58,539 bases of DNA from an uncultured bacterium. Lineage in GTDB: Bacteria > Planctomycetota > Phycisphaerae > Phycisphaerales > UBA1924. Positions 1 to 7,000 of the stretch are shown one piece after another. Made by a program: the position numbers and the translations under genes. The stretch covers positions 1-58,539 of the forward strand of contig CAILKP010000126.1 in the NCBI GenBank assembly GCA_903834785.1. Direction: 5' to 3'. The notes under the pieces were generated by a model that saw only the letters and a program-made list of their open reading frames with translations, did not search any database and was not told the DNA's origin. Numbering within the stretch: the stretch's first letter is position 1; each line of letters opens with the position of its first letter.

Positions 1-1
1 C

Positions 2-151
2 GCCTTCATCAACTCCTTCGGCATCGGTGATGCGACGGTTGATGCCAAGGCCGACGTTGCCGGTGGCGGCACCAACGGTGATCAGCCCGACGGCACCATC
101 GATGGCTCTGACTTCATCGCCTTCATCAACGCCTTCGGCGTGGGCTGCTGA
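2..151 (+). CDS. C-terminal fragment of a secreted EF-hand/dockerin-like repeat protein (5' end outside window)
   Basis: The frame is open from base 2 to the TGA at 149-151 and gives 49 residues. It holds one complete repeat of the form DGTIDGSDFIAFINAFGVGC and the end of a preceding one (AFINSFGIGD). The D-x-D-G-spacing resembles the Ca-binding loop of type I dockerins/EF-hands, and the chain ends in Gly-Cys. The same tail arrangement ends the protein at 14525-16252, so the two share a C-terminal domain that in planctomycetes is found on large exported proteins. The function of the missing N-terminal part cannot be judged. A strong terminator follows 60 bp downstream. Confidence 0.75.
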   Translation, partial: AFINSFGIGDATVDAKADVAGGGTNGDQPDGTIDGSDFIAFINAFGVGC

Positions 152-212
152 GCCCGGCTGACCGGTCCTGCTTCCGGCGAGATCCCGCCGGTTGAGATGG
201 CTGACTTGTTCT

Positions 213-247
213 GAGCGACTCCGCCCCGGCGGAGTCGCTCTGTTTTT
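213..247 (+). terminator. Rho-independent terminator
   Basis: A perfect 12-bp stem (GAGCGACTCCGC at 213-224 with 229-240) closes a four-base loop and is followed by TGTTTTT. It ends the transcript of the partial secreted-protein gene before the AIM24-family gene begins. Confidence 0.9.
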
Positions 248-358
248 GGCTGGCCCGCAGGCCGAGCCCCTCGGCCGGTCAATCGCGTACCGTTGACCGG
301 TGGCTTCGGGCAAGGAGCCCGCAGCCCGAGCCCAGCACCTTGCATCAGGGGAACACCA

Positions 359-1075
359 ATGGCCGTGACCACACTCACCGAGTTCGTTTCCGCCCATGCC
401 GAGCAGGACCTGCGGCAGGGTCTCTTTGAACTGGAGAACGAGAAGATTCTGGAGGTCAATCTCGGATACGACGGTGTGACCGCCATCTGGATGAAGGTCG
501 GCGCGATGATCGCCTACACGGGCGCCATCCGGTTCACCCGCGAGGGCCTGCTGGATCAGGGCATCGGCAACCTGCTCAAGAAGGCCGTCAGCGGCGAAGG
601 CGCCTCGCTGAGCAAGGCCGAGGGCAGCGGCAAGCTCTACCTCGCCGACGGGAACAAGCGGGTCACCGTGCTGCGGCTTCGCGGCGAAACGGTGTTCATC
701 AACGGCCGGGATCTGCTGGCGATGGAGACGACGCTCTCACGCGACATCACGATGATGCGGAAGATCTCGGCCATCGCCAGCGGCGGGCTGTTCAACGTCC
801 GCGTCGCCGGTTCCGGCCTCGTCGCGTTCTCCACGCACGGCCGCGCTCTGGTGCTCCCCGTCACGCCCGCTCAGCCCGTGTTTACGGATCCCCAGGCCAC
901 CGTGTGCTGGAGCGGCAACCTCAAGCCCGAACTCAACTCGGACATGAGCCTGCGCACGTTCCTGGGTCGCGGCAGTGGCGAGACGTTCCAGATGCGGTTT
1001 GTCGCCTCGTCCGGCAACGGGTTCGTCGTCGTTCAGCCGTTCGAGGAGCGTCCGATGCAGTCCGCCGGCGGCTGA
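359..1075 (+). CDS. AIM24 family protein (DUF124/TIGR00266-like)
   Basis: A 238-residue protein of the AIM24 family, whose bacterial members fold as a barrel of beta-hairpin repeats; their molecular role is not established. Family-like features are the opening 'LENEKILEVNL', the glycine-rich 'GSGKLYLAD' and 'FNVRVAGSGLVAFSTHG' segments, and the near-terminal 'FQMRFVASSGNGFVVVQ'. There is no signal peptide or membrane segment, so it is probably cytoplasmic. The ATG at 359 has an AGGGGAA Shine-Dalgarno sequence about 6 bases upstream; a longer in-frame extension to 293 lacks one and has no family resemblance. Its stop abuts that of the convergent gene within a single TGATCA. Confidence 0.82.
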   Translation: MAVTTLTEFVSAHAEQDLRQGLFELENEKILEVNLGYDGVTAIWMKVGAMIAYTGAIRFTREGLLDQGIGNLLKKAVSGEGASLSKAEGSGKLYLADGNKRVTVLRLRGETVFINGRDLLAMETTLSRDITMMRKISAIASGGLFNVRVAGSGLVAFSTHGRALVLPVTPAQPVFTDPQATVCWSGNLKPELNSDMSLRTFLGRGSGETFQMRFVASSGNGFVVVQPFEERPMQSAGG

Positions 1076-2533
1076 TCAGCAACCTCCGGCGAACGCTTCA
1101 TCGAACCTGGCTGCCAGACGCCGCAGACCCGCTGGACCATGCAGCACAAAGCTGTACGTCCTGTCGGTGCGTGGCCCGCTGACGGCGGCCAGCCGTCGCA
1201 GCCACTCGGCGTTGGTCTTCATCTCACCGATTTCCGCAGCGTGGCGGATCTGGTACTCCGCCAGCAGCGTGTGCAACTGCCTGAACGCCGCCGCCCGTTC
1301 CAGTGTGCGCGGTGCGAGCTCACGGATGGTCCGCACCAGTTCCGCCTTGGCTGCGGCGGCCTTGGAGTCACCGAGTAACTGCGGATCATGCCGCACGCGC
1401 TGGGCCATCCACGTCGCACTGGCCGCTTCGTGGGGTGTTACCACCTCACCCGCGCCCAGATCCAGCAGCGACGTGGCGGAGATCACCACGCTCGGCCGCA
1501 GTTCCTGGCCAAGCCAGGTCCGGAACCATGCTTCCGCCGCGGCGTCGTAGCCGGCGACCTCCGCCGTCGAGGGTTGCTCGGTCCCTGCCGCCGCACCTGG
1601 TACGGCAACAGTTGTTCCGCCGCCAAGGCCGTGGATGAACAGGTCGCACGCCGCCAGCCGCATCAGGCCCGTCAGCAGCAGGGCGCGTGGTGCCAGCGTA
1701 CCCGGCCGCATCGTCGCCATCGTGTGGTGGAAGACCCGCTTGCGGATCCCCGTCGTCGGATCCAGACACCACAGCGGCAGCTCAACGCGTCCCTTGGCCA
1801 CTTCGCACACCAGCGGCGCCAGCCGCGCCTTCGGTGCCGCGGCGATCGCAAGGTTGTACGCCGTGGTGCAGGCAACAGCCGCTTCCAGTGACTCGGACAT
1901 CCGGGCCACCATCGAGGCAAACAAGTCGGTGCGGTGCAGATCAGTAACGGCCAGCATCGTGCCCGGCCTGCATGCGGATCCCACCCACTGATCCATCAGT
2001 TCGCTGGTGGCCCGGCTGAGCTGCTCAGCGGCATTCAGACCGGTGTCGCTGGCTCGGGCGGTGCTCAGTGCCTGTCGCGCATCGCCGAGTGTGTTTCGAA
2101 AGCACTCGGCCATTGCCTGCGCGGCGTCCGCCCCGCGCGGCTCAAAGGCAGGGATCAGACACGGCGGCACCCCCGCACGAATGCTCTCGGCCACCGGCAC
2201 CGGCGCCAGTGGCACCGAGACAACATCCACCGAGTCGCCGGTCACCACCGGCACGCGAATGAGGGAAAAATCCTCCGGATCGTGATCCACCACCAGCCAC
2301 GCGGTATGTGCGCTGAGCTTGCTGCCCGCCGCGGCCAGCCCCAGCCACTTGGCCGCGATGCCCATGTGCCAGAACGCAGCCTGATGGCCGGACATGATCA
2401 CCGGCCGGTCCGTCGGCAGCCGCAGTTGCATGCGGAAGCGTCGGGCTTCCTCGGTCAGCGATGGTGCGCCGGCCAGCAGCCCGCCCCAGGTCGAGGCGGC
2501 CGGCATGATCGTGATGGATTTCAGAAGGCTCAC
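1076..2533 (-). CDS. Uncharacterised protein with BshC-like N-terminal motifs
   Basis: A 485-residue protein. The segment 'VIMSGHQAAFWHMGIAAKWLG' near residue 45 followed by 'WLVVDHDPEDF' near residue 80 recalls the N-terminal core of BshC (the bacillithiol cysteine-adding enzyme: 'GQQAGLFTGP...', 'EDHD'). The mid-region 'RALLLTGLMRLAACDLFIHGLGG' is, as far as I recall, typical of conserved planctomycete hypotheticals. Whether it ligates a thiol is unknown, because the alignment beyond these motifs is poor. The start is a GTG at 2533 with no clear ribosome site; an ATG at 2506 is an alternative. It lies 12 bp downstream of the glycosyltransferase gene, suggesting one transcript. BshC-like function is inference only. 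Confidence 0.7.
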   Translation of the reverse strand: MSLLKSITIMPAASTWGGLLAGAPSLTEEARRFRMQLRLPTDRPVIMSGHQAAFWHMGIAAKWLGLAAAGSKLSAHTAWLVVDHDPEDFSLIRVPVVTGDSVDVVSVPLAPVPVAESIRAGVPPCLIPAFEPRGADAAQAMAECFRNTLGDARQALSTARASDTGLNAAEQLSRATSELMDQWVGSACRPGTMLAVTDLHRTDLFASMVARMSESLEAAVACTTAYNLAIAAAPKARLAPLVCEVAKGRVELPLWCLDPTTGIRKRVFHHTMATMRPGTLAPRALLLTGLMRLAACDLFIHGLGGGTTVAVPGAAAGTEQPSTAEVAGYDAAAEAWFRTWLGQELRPSVVISATSLLDLGAGEVVTPHEAASATWMAQRVRHDPQLLGDSKAAAAKAELVRTIRELAPRTLERAAAFRQLHTLLAEYQIRHAAEIGEMKTNAEWLRRLAAVSGPRTDRTYSFVLHGPAGLRRLAARFDEAFAGGC

Positions 2534-2545
2534 GTACCGGCAACG

Positions 2546-3475
2546 CTAGCGACCATGGCGCGGCGGCGTCGAACCGCCGGAACGCTGGTTCAGTCCCAGG
2601 CACGGCACCAGGTCCGCCGCTGCATCCGCCGGCAGCAGCCCGGCACAGCGACGCAGTTCGCAGTGCATGACGGAGCGATAGTGGGCCAGTCGCACATCCG
2701 CATTATCCAGCCCGTTGCCGAAGGTGCGCGTCAGGTCCTTGTAGATCAGCCGCACCGGGATCTCGCCGATGCGCAGCCCCTGTGCTGCGGCCTGCACCCA
2801 CAACTGCATCGGGAACGCGTAGCCGTCCTCGGTCAGCGCCAGCCGCTGCATCGCGCTGATGCGGTGAGCCTTGAACCCGCAGAACGAGTCGGTCAGGCCC
2901 AGGCCGAGCCGATCGTTGATCTCATCGGTCATCGTCGCGTTGATTGCCCGGCGGTCCGCCGGCGGCGCGGTCTGCTCGTCCATCGAACTCAGGTACCGTG
3001 AGCCGCTGATGATGTCCAGCCGGTTGTCGGCGATGGCATCCCGGAACCGCGGCAGTTCCTGCGGCTCGTGCTGCTCGTCGCAGTCCATCGTGATCACCCA
3101 GTCGTACCCGTGGCTTGCCGCAAAGCCAAAGCCGTCACGCAGCGACCGGCCGTAGCCGCGGTTGCGGCCGTGGCGGATCACCTCAACGGGGAACTTGGCC
3201 AGCAGGCAGGGTGTCTTGTCGCTCGAGCCGTCATCGACCACCAGCACATCGTCAACATACTCAAGCACGTGCGAGAGCACCCGCTGGATGTAGCGTTCCT
3301 CGTTGTACACCGGCATCACCACCAGACAGCGGGGGCTGCCGGCGACCGACTCAACTGCGCTGGCTCTGGTCTCAGGCACGTGCATGCGGATGACTCTCGC
3401 GGGAACGGATGGTCTCGGGAACAACTCAGCGATACGCCGCGGCCTCCGCCGCTTCTGTCCGGGCGTGTCATCCAT
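2546..3475 (-). CDS. Glycosyltransferase family 2 (dolichyl-phosphate-mannose synthase-like)
   Basis: The GT-A fold catalytic domain starts near residue 50 with 'CLVVMPVYNEERYIQRVL'. The nucleotide-sugar motifs follow: 'VLVVDDGSSDKT', 'NRGYGRSLRDGF', 'VITMDCDEQHEP' (DxD-like metal site) and 'IISGSRYL'. The 'DSFCGFKAH' segment is typical of polyprenyl-phosphate mannosyl/glucosyl transferases. There are no C-terminal membrane helices, so it is probably a soluble or peripheral enzyme transferring sugar from a nucleotide donor; donor and acceptor cannot be read from sequence. I chose the ATG at 3475 (MDDTPG); a GTG at 3511 and an ATG at 3385 are also possible. It probably forms an operon with the downstream BshC-like gene. 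Confidence 0.85.
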   Translation of the reverse strand: MDDTPGQKRRRPRRIAELFPRPSVPARVIRMHVPETRASAVESVAGSPRCLVVMPVYNEERYIQRVLSHVLEYVDDVLVVDDGSSDKTPCLLAKFPVEVIRHGRNRGYGRSLRDGFGFAASHGYDWVITMDCDEQHEPQELPRFRDAIADNRLDIISGSRYLSSMDEQTAPPADRRAINATMTDEINDRLGLGLTDSFCGFKAHRISAMQRLALTEDGYAFPMQLWVQAAAQGLRIGEIPVRLIYKDLTRTFGNGLDNADVRLAHYRSVMHCELRRCAGLLPADAAADLVPCLGLNQRSGGSTPPRHGR

Positions 3476-3635
3476 GACGCCCGTGTGAACCAACCTGCAC
3501 TCACGCCGCACGCGGCCGCTACAGGTTCGAGGCCGCCTCCGACTCCAGATGCGGCACCTTTGTGTACGGCCTGAGGGGTGGTTGGTTCGATCGGCGTCGA
3601 AATAATTGCGTGGTCGGGGGTGGGCCGATCAGTGA

Positions 3636-3660
3636 TGCATACGCCATTGCGGTGTATGCA
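3636..3660. other. Small hairpin next to the SRP RNA 3' end
   Basis: Arms TGCATACGCC and GGTGTATGCA pair with one mismatch around a five-base loop, immediately beyond the T-run that ends the SRP RNA on the minus strand. It may help termination or RNA 3'-end processing. Confidence 0.45.
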
Positions 3661-3805
3661 AAAACGACGCTACCGCCTGTGGTTGACGGCCAGGACACCG
3701 GCGGCACCGGACAAAGCTCGCTTAGGGCTGCTGCGATCAAGCTCTGACCCGTTTCGCGGTCCGCCCGTGCACCGGGCCCGGCCGTCAACCATCAGGCGGT
3801 AGGGA
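3660..3805 (-). ncRNA. ffs: Signal recognition particle RNA (small bacterial type)
   Basis: Read on the minus strand, the ends pair in a long terminal helix: 3780-3802 with 3670-3691, about 22 bp with one bulged base. The apex holds the SRP domain IV signature: GGGTCAGA (symmetric-loop 5' side), a short capped helix, then GCAGCAGCCCTAAGCGAG (3' side of the symmetric and asymmetric loops), and further on GTCCGGTGCCGCCGGTGT. This matches the order of the E. coli 4.5S core (GGTCAGG...GGAAGCAGCC...GTGCCGGG). A T5 run follows the closing stem. The apical hairpin reads GC-TTGATC-GC instead of the usual GGAA-capped one. It binds Ffh to target nascent membrane and secreted proteins. It fills most of the 450 bp between the GT2 gene and the YdjY gene. 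Confidence 0.82.
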
Positions 3806-3926
3806 GGGATGCTATGGCCTTCAGCCCCCGGCGGCGAGTTGCCCGGGCCCAAGAAAATCACCCCGCTTCCGGCGCGGCCGGTGCCCCGCACGCGGGCTGG
3901 TTGCCGCGGCTGGCCTTTGATTGCCC

Positions 3927-4838
3927 ATGCTCCAGTTCCCTGTCAGCCGTCCCGCCGCCCGCTTACAAACCCGCAACGCATGGCTGGCCCTGGTCACGGT
4001 GGGGTGCACCAGTCTGGCGGGCCTGGCGGGTCTGGCGGGCTTGGCCGGCTGTGCCCAGGGTGATGCCGCGGCCAAGGGCTCTCCCGCCGGGGCCGAGCCC
4101 GGCAAGCCGGTGGCCGTGACGGCCAGAGCGCCCGCGCCTGTCGCGCCGGCACCTGCCGCGGCGACGCCGGCCGGCCCGGCCCCAGCCGCCGCTGCGCCTG
4201 CCCCGCTGCCCGCGCTGCCGTTCATCACGATTGACACCGCGACCCGCACCGTGACGGTGGAGGCGGCCATCGCCGTTGATGTGCACGACCCCGAGACGCC
4301 GCGGGTGTGGCTTGAGGTCCTGGCCTGCTCGCCGGACAGCAAGGAGCACGAGGCGCTGGTGGTGACACGAGCGCGTCCGAGTCACATCCATGCGGCGCTG
4401 CTGCTGATCGGCATGCAGGCCGGTGAGCCCGGGAGAGTGGAGTGGGCCGGCGGTCAGGTCAAGCCCATCGCCCCGCACGGGCCGGGCGTGGATGTTTCGT
4501 TTGTAGTCACCAAGGCCGATGGCACGATGCAGAATGTCCGCCCCGCGGAGTGGATCACGCTCTCGAGCACGGGCAAGCCGCCGGCGAAGCTGGAGTTTCT
4601 CTTCGCCGGCAGCGGCTTTACGCGGACGCCGTCGCCTGCCGCGGTGGCAGCGGGGGCCAGCGCCTACGCGGCGGACAATGCAGGCACCATCGTCGGCCTG
4701 ACCACCTTCGGTACGGAAACCATCGCGATGGTCGAGGTCTGGAGCCCCGATTCGGGGTTGCAGGCACCCGAGTTCCTGGCATCGTCCGCACTGCCCAAGC
4801 AAGGCACACCCGTCAAGCTGGTGCTGCGGGCCAAGTAG
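3927..4838 (+). CDS. YdjY-domain lipoprotein
   Basis: A 303-residue exported protein. The N-terminus carries a hydrophobic stretch repeating Leu-Ala-Gly and a lipobox LAGC near residue 41, so the mature protein should be lipid-anchored by its cysteine. A 45-residue Ala/Pro-rich linker follows. The globular part starts at 'FITIDTATRTVTVEAAIA' and holds 'WLEVLACSPDSKEHEALVVTRARPSHIHAALLLIGM', the hallmark of the YdjY domain family common in planctomycetes; its function is unknown. The ATG at 3927 follows a TTG that would add two residues; no strong ribosome site is visible. It lies 39 bp upstream of osmC-like gene on the same strand. Confidence 0.8.
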   Translation: MLQFPVSRPAARLQTRNAWLALVTVGCTSLAGLAGLAGLAGCAQGDAAAKGSPAGAEPGKPVAVTARAPAPVAPAPAAATPAGPAPAAAAPAPLPALPFITIDTATRTVTVEAAIAVDVHDPETPRVWLEVLACSPDSKEHEALVVTRARPSHIHAALLLIGMQAGEPGRVEWAGGQVKPIAPHGPGVDVSFVVTKADGTMQNVRPAEWITLSSTGKPPAKLEFLFAGSGFTRTPSPAAVAAGASAYAADNAGTIVGLTTFGTETIAMVEVWSPDSGLQAPEFLASSALPKQGTPVKLVLRAK

Positions 4839-4877
4839 CCCGCGCCCCGGAGCAGGCCGGGGCCACTATCCTGCATC

Positions 4878-5288
4878 ATGGTTGAGATTCACGTCACATA
4901 CAGCGGCAGCAAGAAGTGCGACCTTCGTCACCCCGAGGGCGTCACGCTGCGAACCGATGCGCCGCGCGATATCGGCGGCGACGCCTCGGCGTTCTCGCCG
5001 ACAGACCTTGTTGCCTCTGGCCTGGCCTCGTGCATTCTCACGACGATCGCCATGTACGCCGAGCGGAACGGCTTTGACATCACCGGTGCCACGGCCACCG
5101 TTGAAAAGCACATGACCACCCCGCCCGCGCCCCGCCGCATCGGCCGCCTGCCCGTCACGGTGACGCTGCCAGCGGCCAAGGTGCCTCAGGAGATGCGCGA
5201 GCGCATCGAGAAGGTGGGCTACGCCTGCCCCGTGCACGCCAGCTTGCACCCTGAGGTAGATGCCCCGATCGTGTACCGCTACGTCTGA
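4878..5288 (+). CDS. OsmC family protein (peroxiredoxin-like)
   Basis: A 136-residue OsmC/Ohr-fold protein. The family places two redox-active cysteines on opposite helices, and both are present: 'LVASGLASCILTT' and 'VGYACPVHASL'. The N-terminal glycine-rich strand 'DIGGDASAFSPTDLVA' is also characteristic. Such proteins reduce organic hydroperoxides in the cytoplasm; this one is closer to the YhfA/OsmC-like group than to Ohr by eye. A TATCCT -10-like hexamer lies at 4867-4872, only five bases before the ATG, and no Shine-Dalgarno is present, so the mRNA may be leaderless. Confidence 0.88.
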   Translation: MVEIHVTYSGSKKCDLRHPEGVTLRTDAPRDIGGDASAFSPTDLVASGLASCILTTIAMYAERNGFDITGATATVEKHMTTPPAPRRIGRLPVTVTLPAAKVPQEMRERIEKVGYACPVHASLHPEVDAPIVYRYV

Positions 5289-5402
5289 TTTCGGGTCGAC
5301 ACGGGTGGCAACCGCGGCCTGCTTGGCACGCGGCCCCGCTATCGTTGCGACTTCTGGTTTTGCCCCTTACTTGCGGCGTGCTGCCGCCCGGAACCTGTAC
5401 CC

Positions 5403-6326
5403 ATGCTCATCGAACTCGTCGTCATGGCCGCCCTGACTCAGGCGAACCCGTCCACCCCGCCGGCCCCGGCGGCAGCTCCTGCCGCCCCGGCTAAGGCCCC
5501 CGAGGCCGCCAAGCCTGCGGAAGCTGCCAAGCCCGGCGAGCCGACAACGATTACAACGACAACCACAACTACGACAACCACAACTGTCGCGCCACCAAAG
5601 ACAGCGGTACCGCCTGCCAAGCCTGCTGAGCCGGCCAAGGAAGAGAAGGCCGAGAAGAAGACTGCCCCGGTGTTTGCCAAGCTGCCTTCGGGCCTGGAGA
5701 TTGAAGATCTGGTCGTCGGCACCGGCTACGAGGTCAAGGCAGGCGGCGCGGTCATCGCCCACTACAAGGGCACGCTCAAGAGCGACGGCAGCGAGTTTGA
5801 CTCCTCGTTCAAGCGCGGCGAGCCCACCGGCTTTCCGCTCACCGGCGTCATCAAGGGCTGGCAGGAAGGCGTTCCGGGCATGAAGGTCGGCGGCAAGCGC
5901 AAGCTCACCGTCCCGGCGGCCATGGCCTACGGCGAGCGAGAGATCAAGAACGGCGACAAGGTCATCATCCCCAAGAACAGTGACCTGGTCTTTGAGATCG
6001 AGATCGTTAACGCACTGCAGATCGAGGACATCAAGCTCGGTGACGGTGCCGAGTGCAAGCCCGGCGCAACCGTGAAGCTCCACTACACCGGCACCCTCAA
6101 GGACGGTGGCAAGCAGTTTGATTCCTCCGTCGGCGGCCCGCCCGCGGAGTTCCCGCTCGGCCAGCTGATCCGCGGCTGGCAGTTCGGCGTCCCGGGCATG
6201 AAGGTCGGCGGCAAGCGCAAGCTGACCATCCCCTGGCAGTTCGGCTACGGAGCTGCCGGTAGCCCGCCGAACATCCCCGGTAAGGCCGACCTGGTCTTTG
6301 ATATCGAACTGCTCGACACCAAGTAA
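5403..6326 (+). CDS. Two-domain FKBP-type peptidyl-prolyl cis-trans isomerase
   Basis: A 307-residue protein with tandem FKBP domains (about residues 97-203 and 207-307). Each has the FKBP signature: 'HYKGTLKSDGSEFDSS...GVPGMKVGGKRKLTVP' in the first and 'HYTGTLKDGGKQFDSS...GVPGMKVGGKRKLTIP...YGAAG' in the second. They should catalyse Xaa-Pro isomerisation and assist folding. The first ~95 residues are Ala/Pro-rich with a run of 12 threonines (near residues 50-62). The short hydrophobic N-terminus (LIELVVMAALTQA) could be an export signal but is not convincing. The second domain is closely similar to the single-domain protein encoded next, pointing to a local duplication. Confidence 0.9.
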   Translation: MLIELVVMAALTQANPSTPPAPAAAPAAPAKAPEAAKPAEAAKPGEPTTITTTTTTTTTTTVAPPKTAVPPAKPAEPAKEEKAEKKTAPVFAKLPSGLEIEDLVVGTGYEVKAGGAVIAHYKGTLKSDGSEFDSSFKRGEPTGFPLTGVIKGWQEGVPGMKVGGKRKLTVPAAMAYGEREIKNGDKVIIPKNSDLVFEIEIVNALQIEDIKLGDGAECKPGATVKLHYTGTLKDGGKQFDSSVGGPPAEFPLGQLIRGWQFGVPGMKVGGKRKLTIPWQFGYGAAGSPPNIPGKADLVFDIELLDTK

Positions 6327-6367
6327 GCCCGCTGGCTCATCGCCCGCACACCAAGGACACACACCAC

Positions 6368-6703
6368 ATGGCACTCACTCTCGACAAAGGCGTCATCGCC
6401 GAAGACACCGTGACTGGCGAAGGCCCCGAATGCCCCCGCGGCGCGGTCGTCACCGTCCACTACCGCGGCACGCTCAAGAGCAACGGCAAGGAGTTTGACT
6501 CCTCGTTCGGCGGCGCACCGGTCAAGTTCCCGCTCAACCAGCTCATCGAGGGCTGGCAGATCGGCATCCCCGGCATGAAGGCCGGCGGCAAGCGCACGCT
6601 CACCATCCCCTGGCCCGTGGCTTACGGTGCGGCCGGCGCCCCGCCGGACATCCCCGCCAAGGCCGACCTGATCTTTGAGATCGAGCTCGTCAGCTTCCGC
6701 TGA
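6368..6703 (+). CDS. Single-domain FKBP-type peptidyl-prolyl cis-trans isomerase
   Basis: A 111-residue stand-alone FKBP domain with 'HYRGTLKSNGKEFDSSFGG', 'GWQIGIPGMKAGGKRTLTIP' and 'YGAAGAPPDIPAKADLIFEIEL'. The substrate-pocket positions seen in FkpB/FkbP-type minimal enzymes are kept (Tyr, Phe-Asp, Ile-Pro, Trp, Phe). No signal peptide, so cytoplasmic. It is 41 bp downstream of the two-domain FKBP gene and probably cotranscribed. A palindrome followed by a T-run (6744-6801) lies just downstream and may end the transcript. Confidence 0.9.
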   Translation: MALTLDKGVIAEDTVTGEGPECPRGAVVTVHYRGTLKSNGKEFDSSFGGAPVKFPLNQLIEGWQIGIPGMKAGGKRTLTIPWPVAYGAAGAPPDIPAKADLIFEIELVSFR

Positions 6704-6743
6704 TTGGTTCGGTCCTGGCCCGCAGCAAGCTCAAGTACACCAT

Positions 6744-6801
6744 CGCGTGCACGAAGGTTCTGGTGCCCCTTCACCACCACCTTTGTGCACGCGGTGTTTT
6801 T
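6744..6801 (+). terminator. Long palindrome plus T-run (terminator-like; related to the central palindrome of the repeat family)
   Basis: Arms of 22 bp (6744-6765 and 6772-6793; core GTGCACGAAGG/CCTTTGTGCAC) with three mismatches close a CCCCTT loop, followed by GTGTTTTTG. It sits 40 bp after the FKBP stop, so it can act as an intrinsic terminator. The core sequence is the same as in the centre of the three 172-175 bp elements. Confidence 0.6.
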
Positions 6802-6811
6802 GTGCTGGCGA

Positions 6812-6983
6812 GATAAGAGCCCGAGCGGAAGCGAAGGGATGGTGCACATCGACGCGTCAGCGCAAGTGATCTCTTGCACGAAGTTGGTTGTGCTCCGAAA
6901 GCACGAGCACCTTTGTGCAAGCAAGCAGGTTTGAACGAGGTCATGTCGCTTACGGTCCCTTCGCTTCCGCTCGGGTTCTTGTC
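6812..6983 (+). repeat. MITE-like inverted-repeat element, copy A (172 bp)
   Basis: Terminal inverted repeats of 28 bp (6812-6839 and 6956-6983; core AGCCCGAGCGGAAGCGAAGG) with two mismatches. A central palindrome lies at 6873-6921 (CTTGCACGAAG...CTTTGTGCAAG), preceded by AAGTGATC. Spacing, order and interior words match the copies at 45714-45888 and 57929-58102. No coding frame is shared among the copies. It lies between convergent genes (FKBP and aminotransferase). No clear target-site duplication is visible. Confidence 0.85.
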
Positions 6984-7000
6984 ACAAACCAAGCTCGCCG

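Noticed and set aside
3520..3600. tRNA-like GGTTCGA words
   Set aside because: No acceptor or anticodon stems could be folded around them.
3519..3788. 89-codon minus-strand frame over the SRP RNA region
   Set aside because: It crosses the SRP RNA gene and has no recognisable features.
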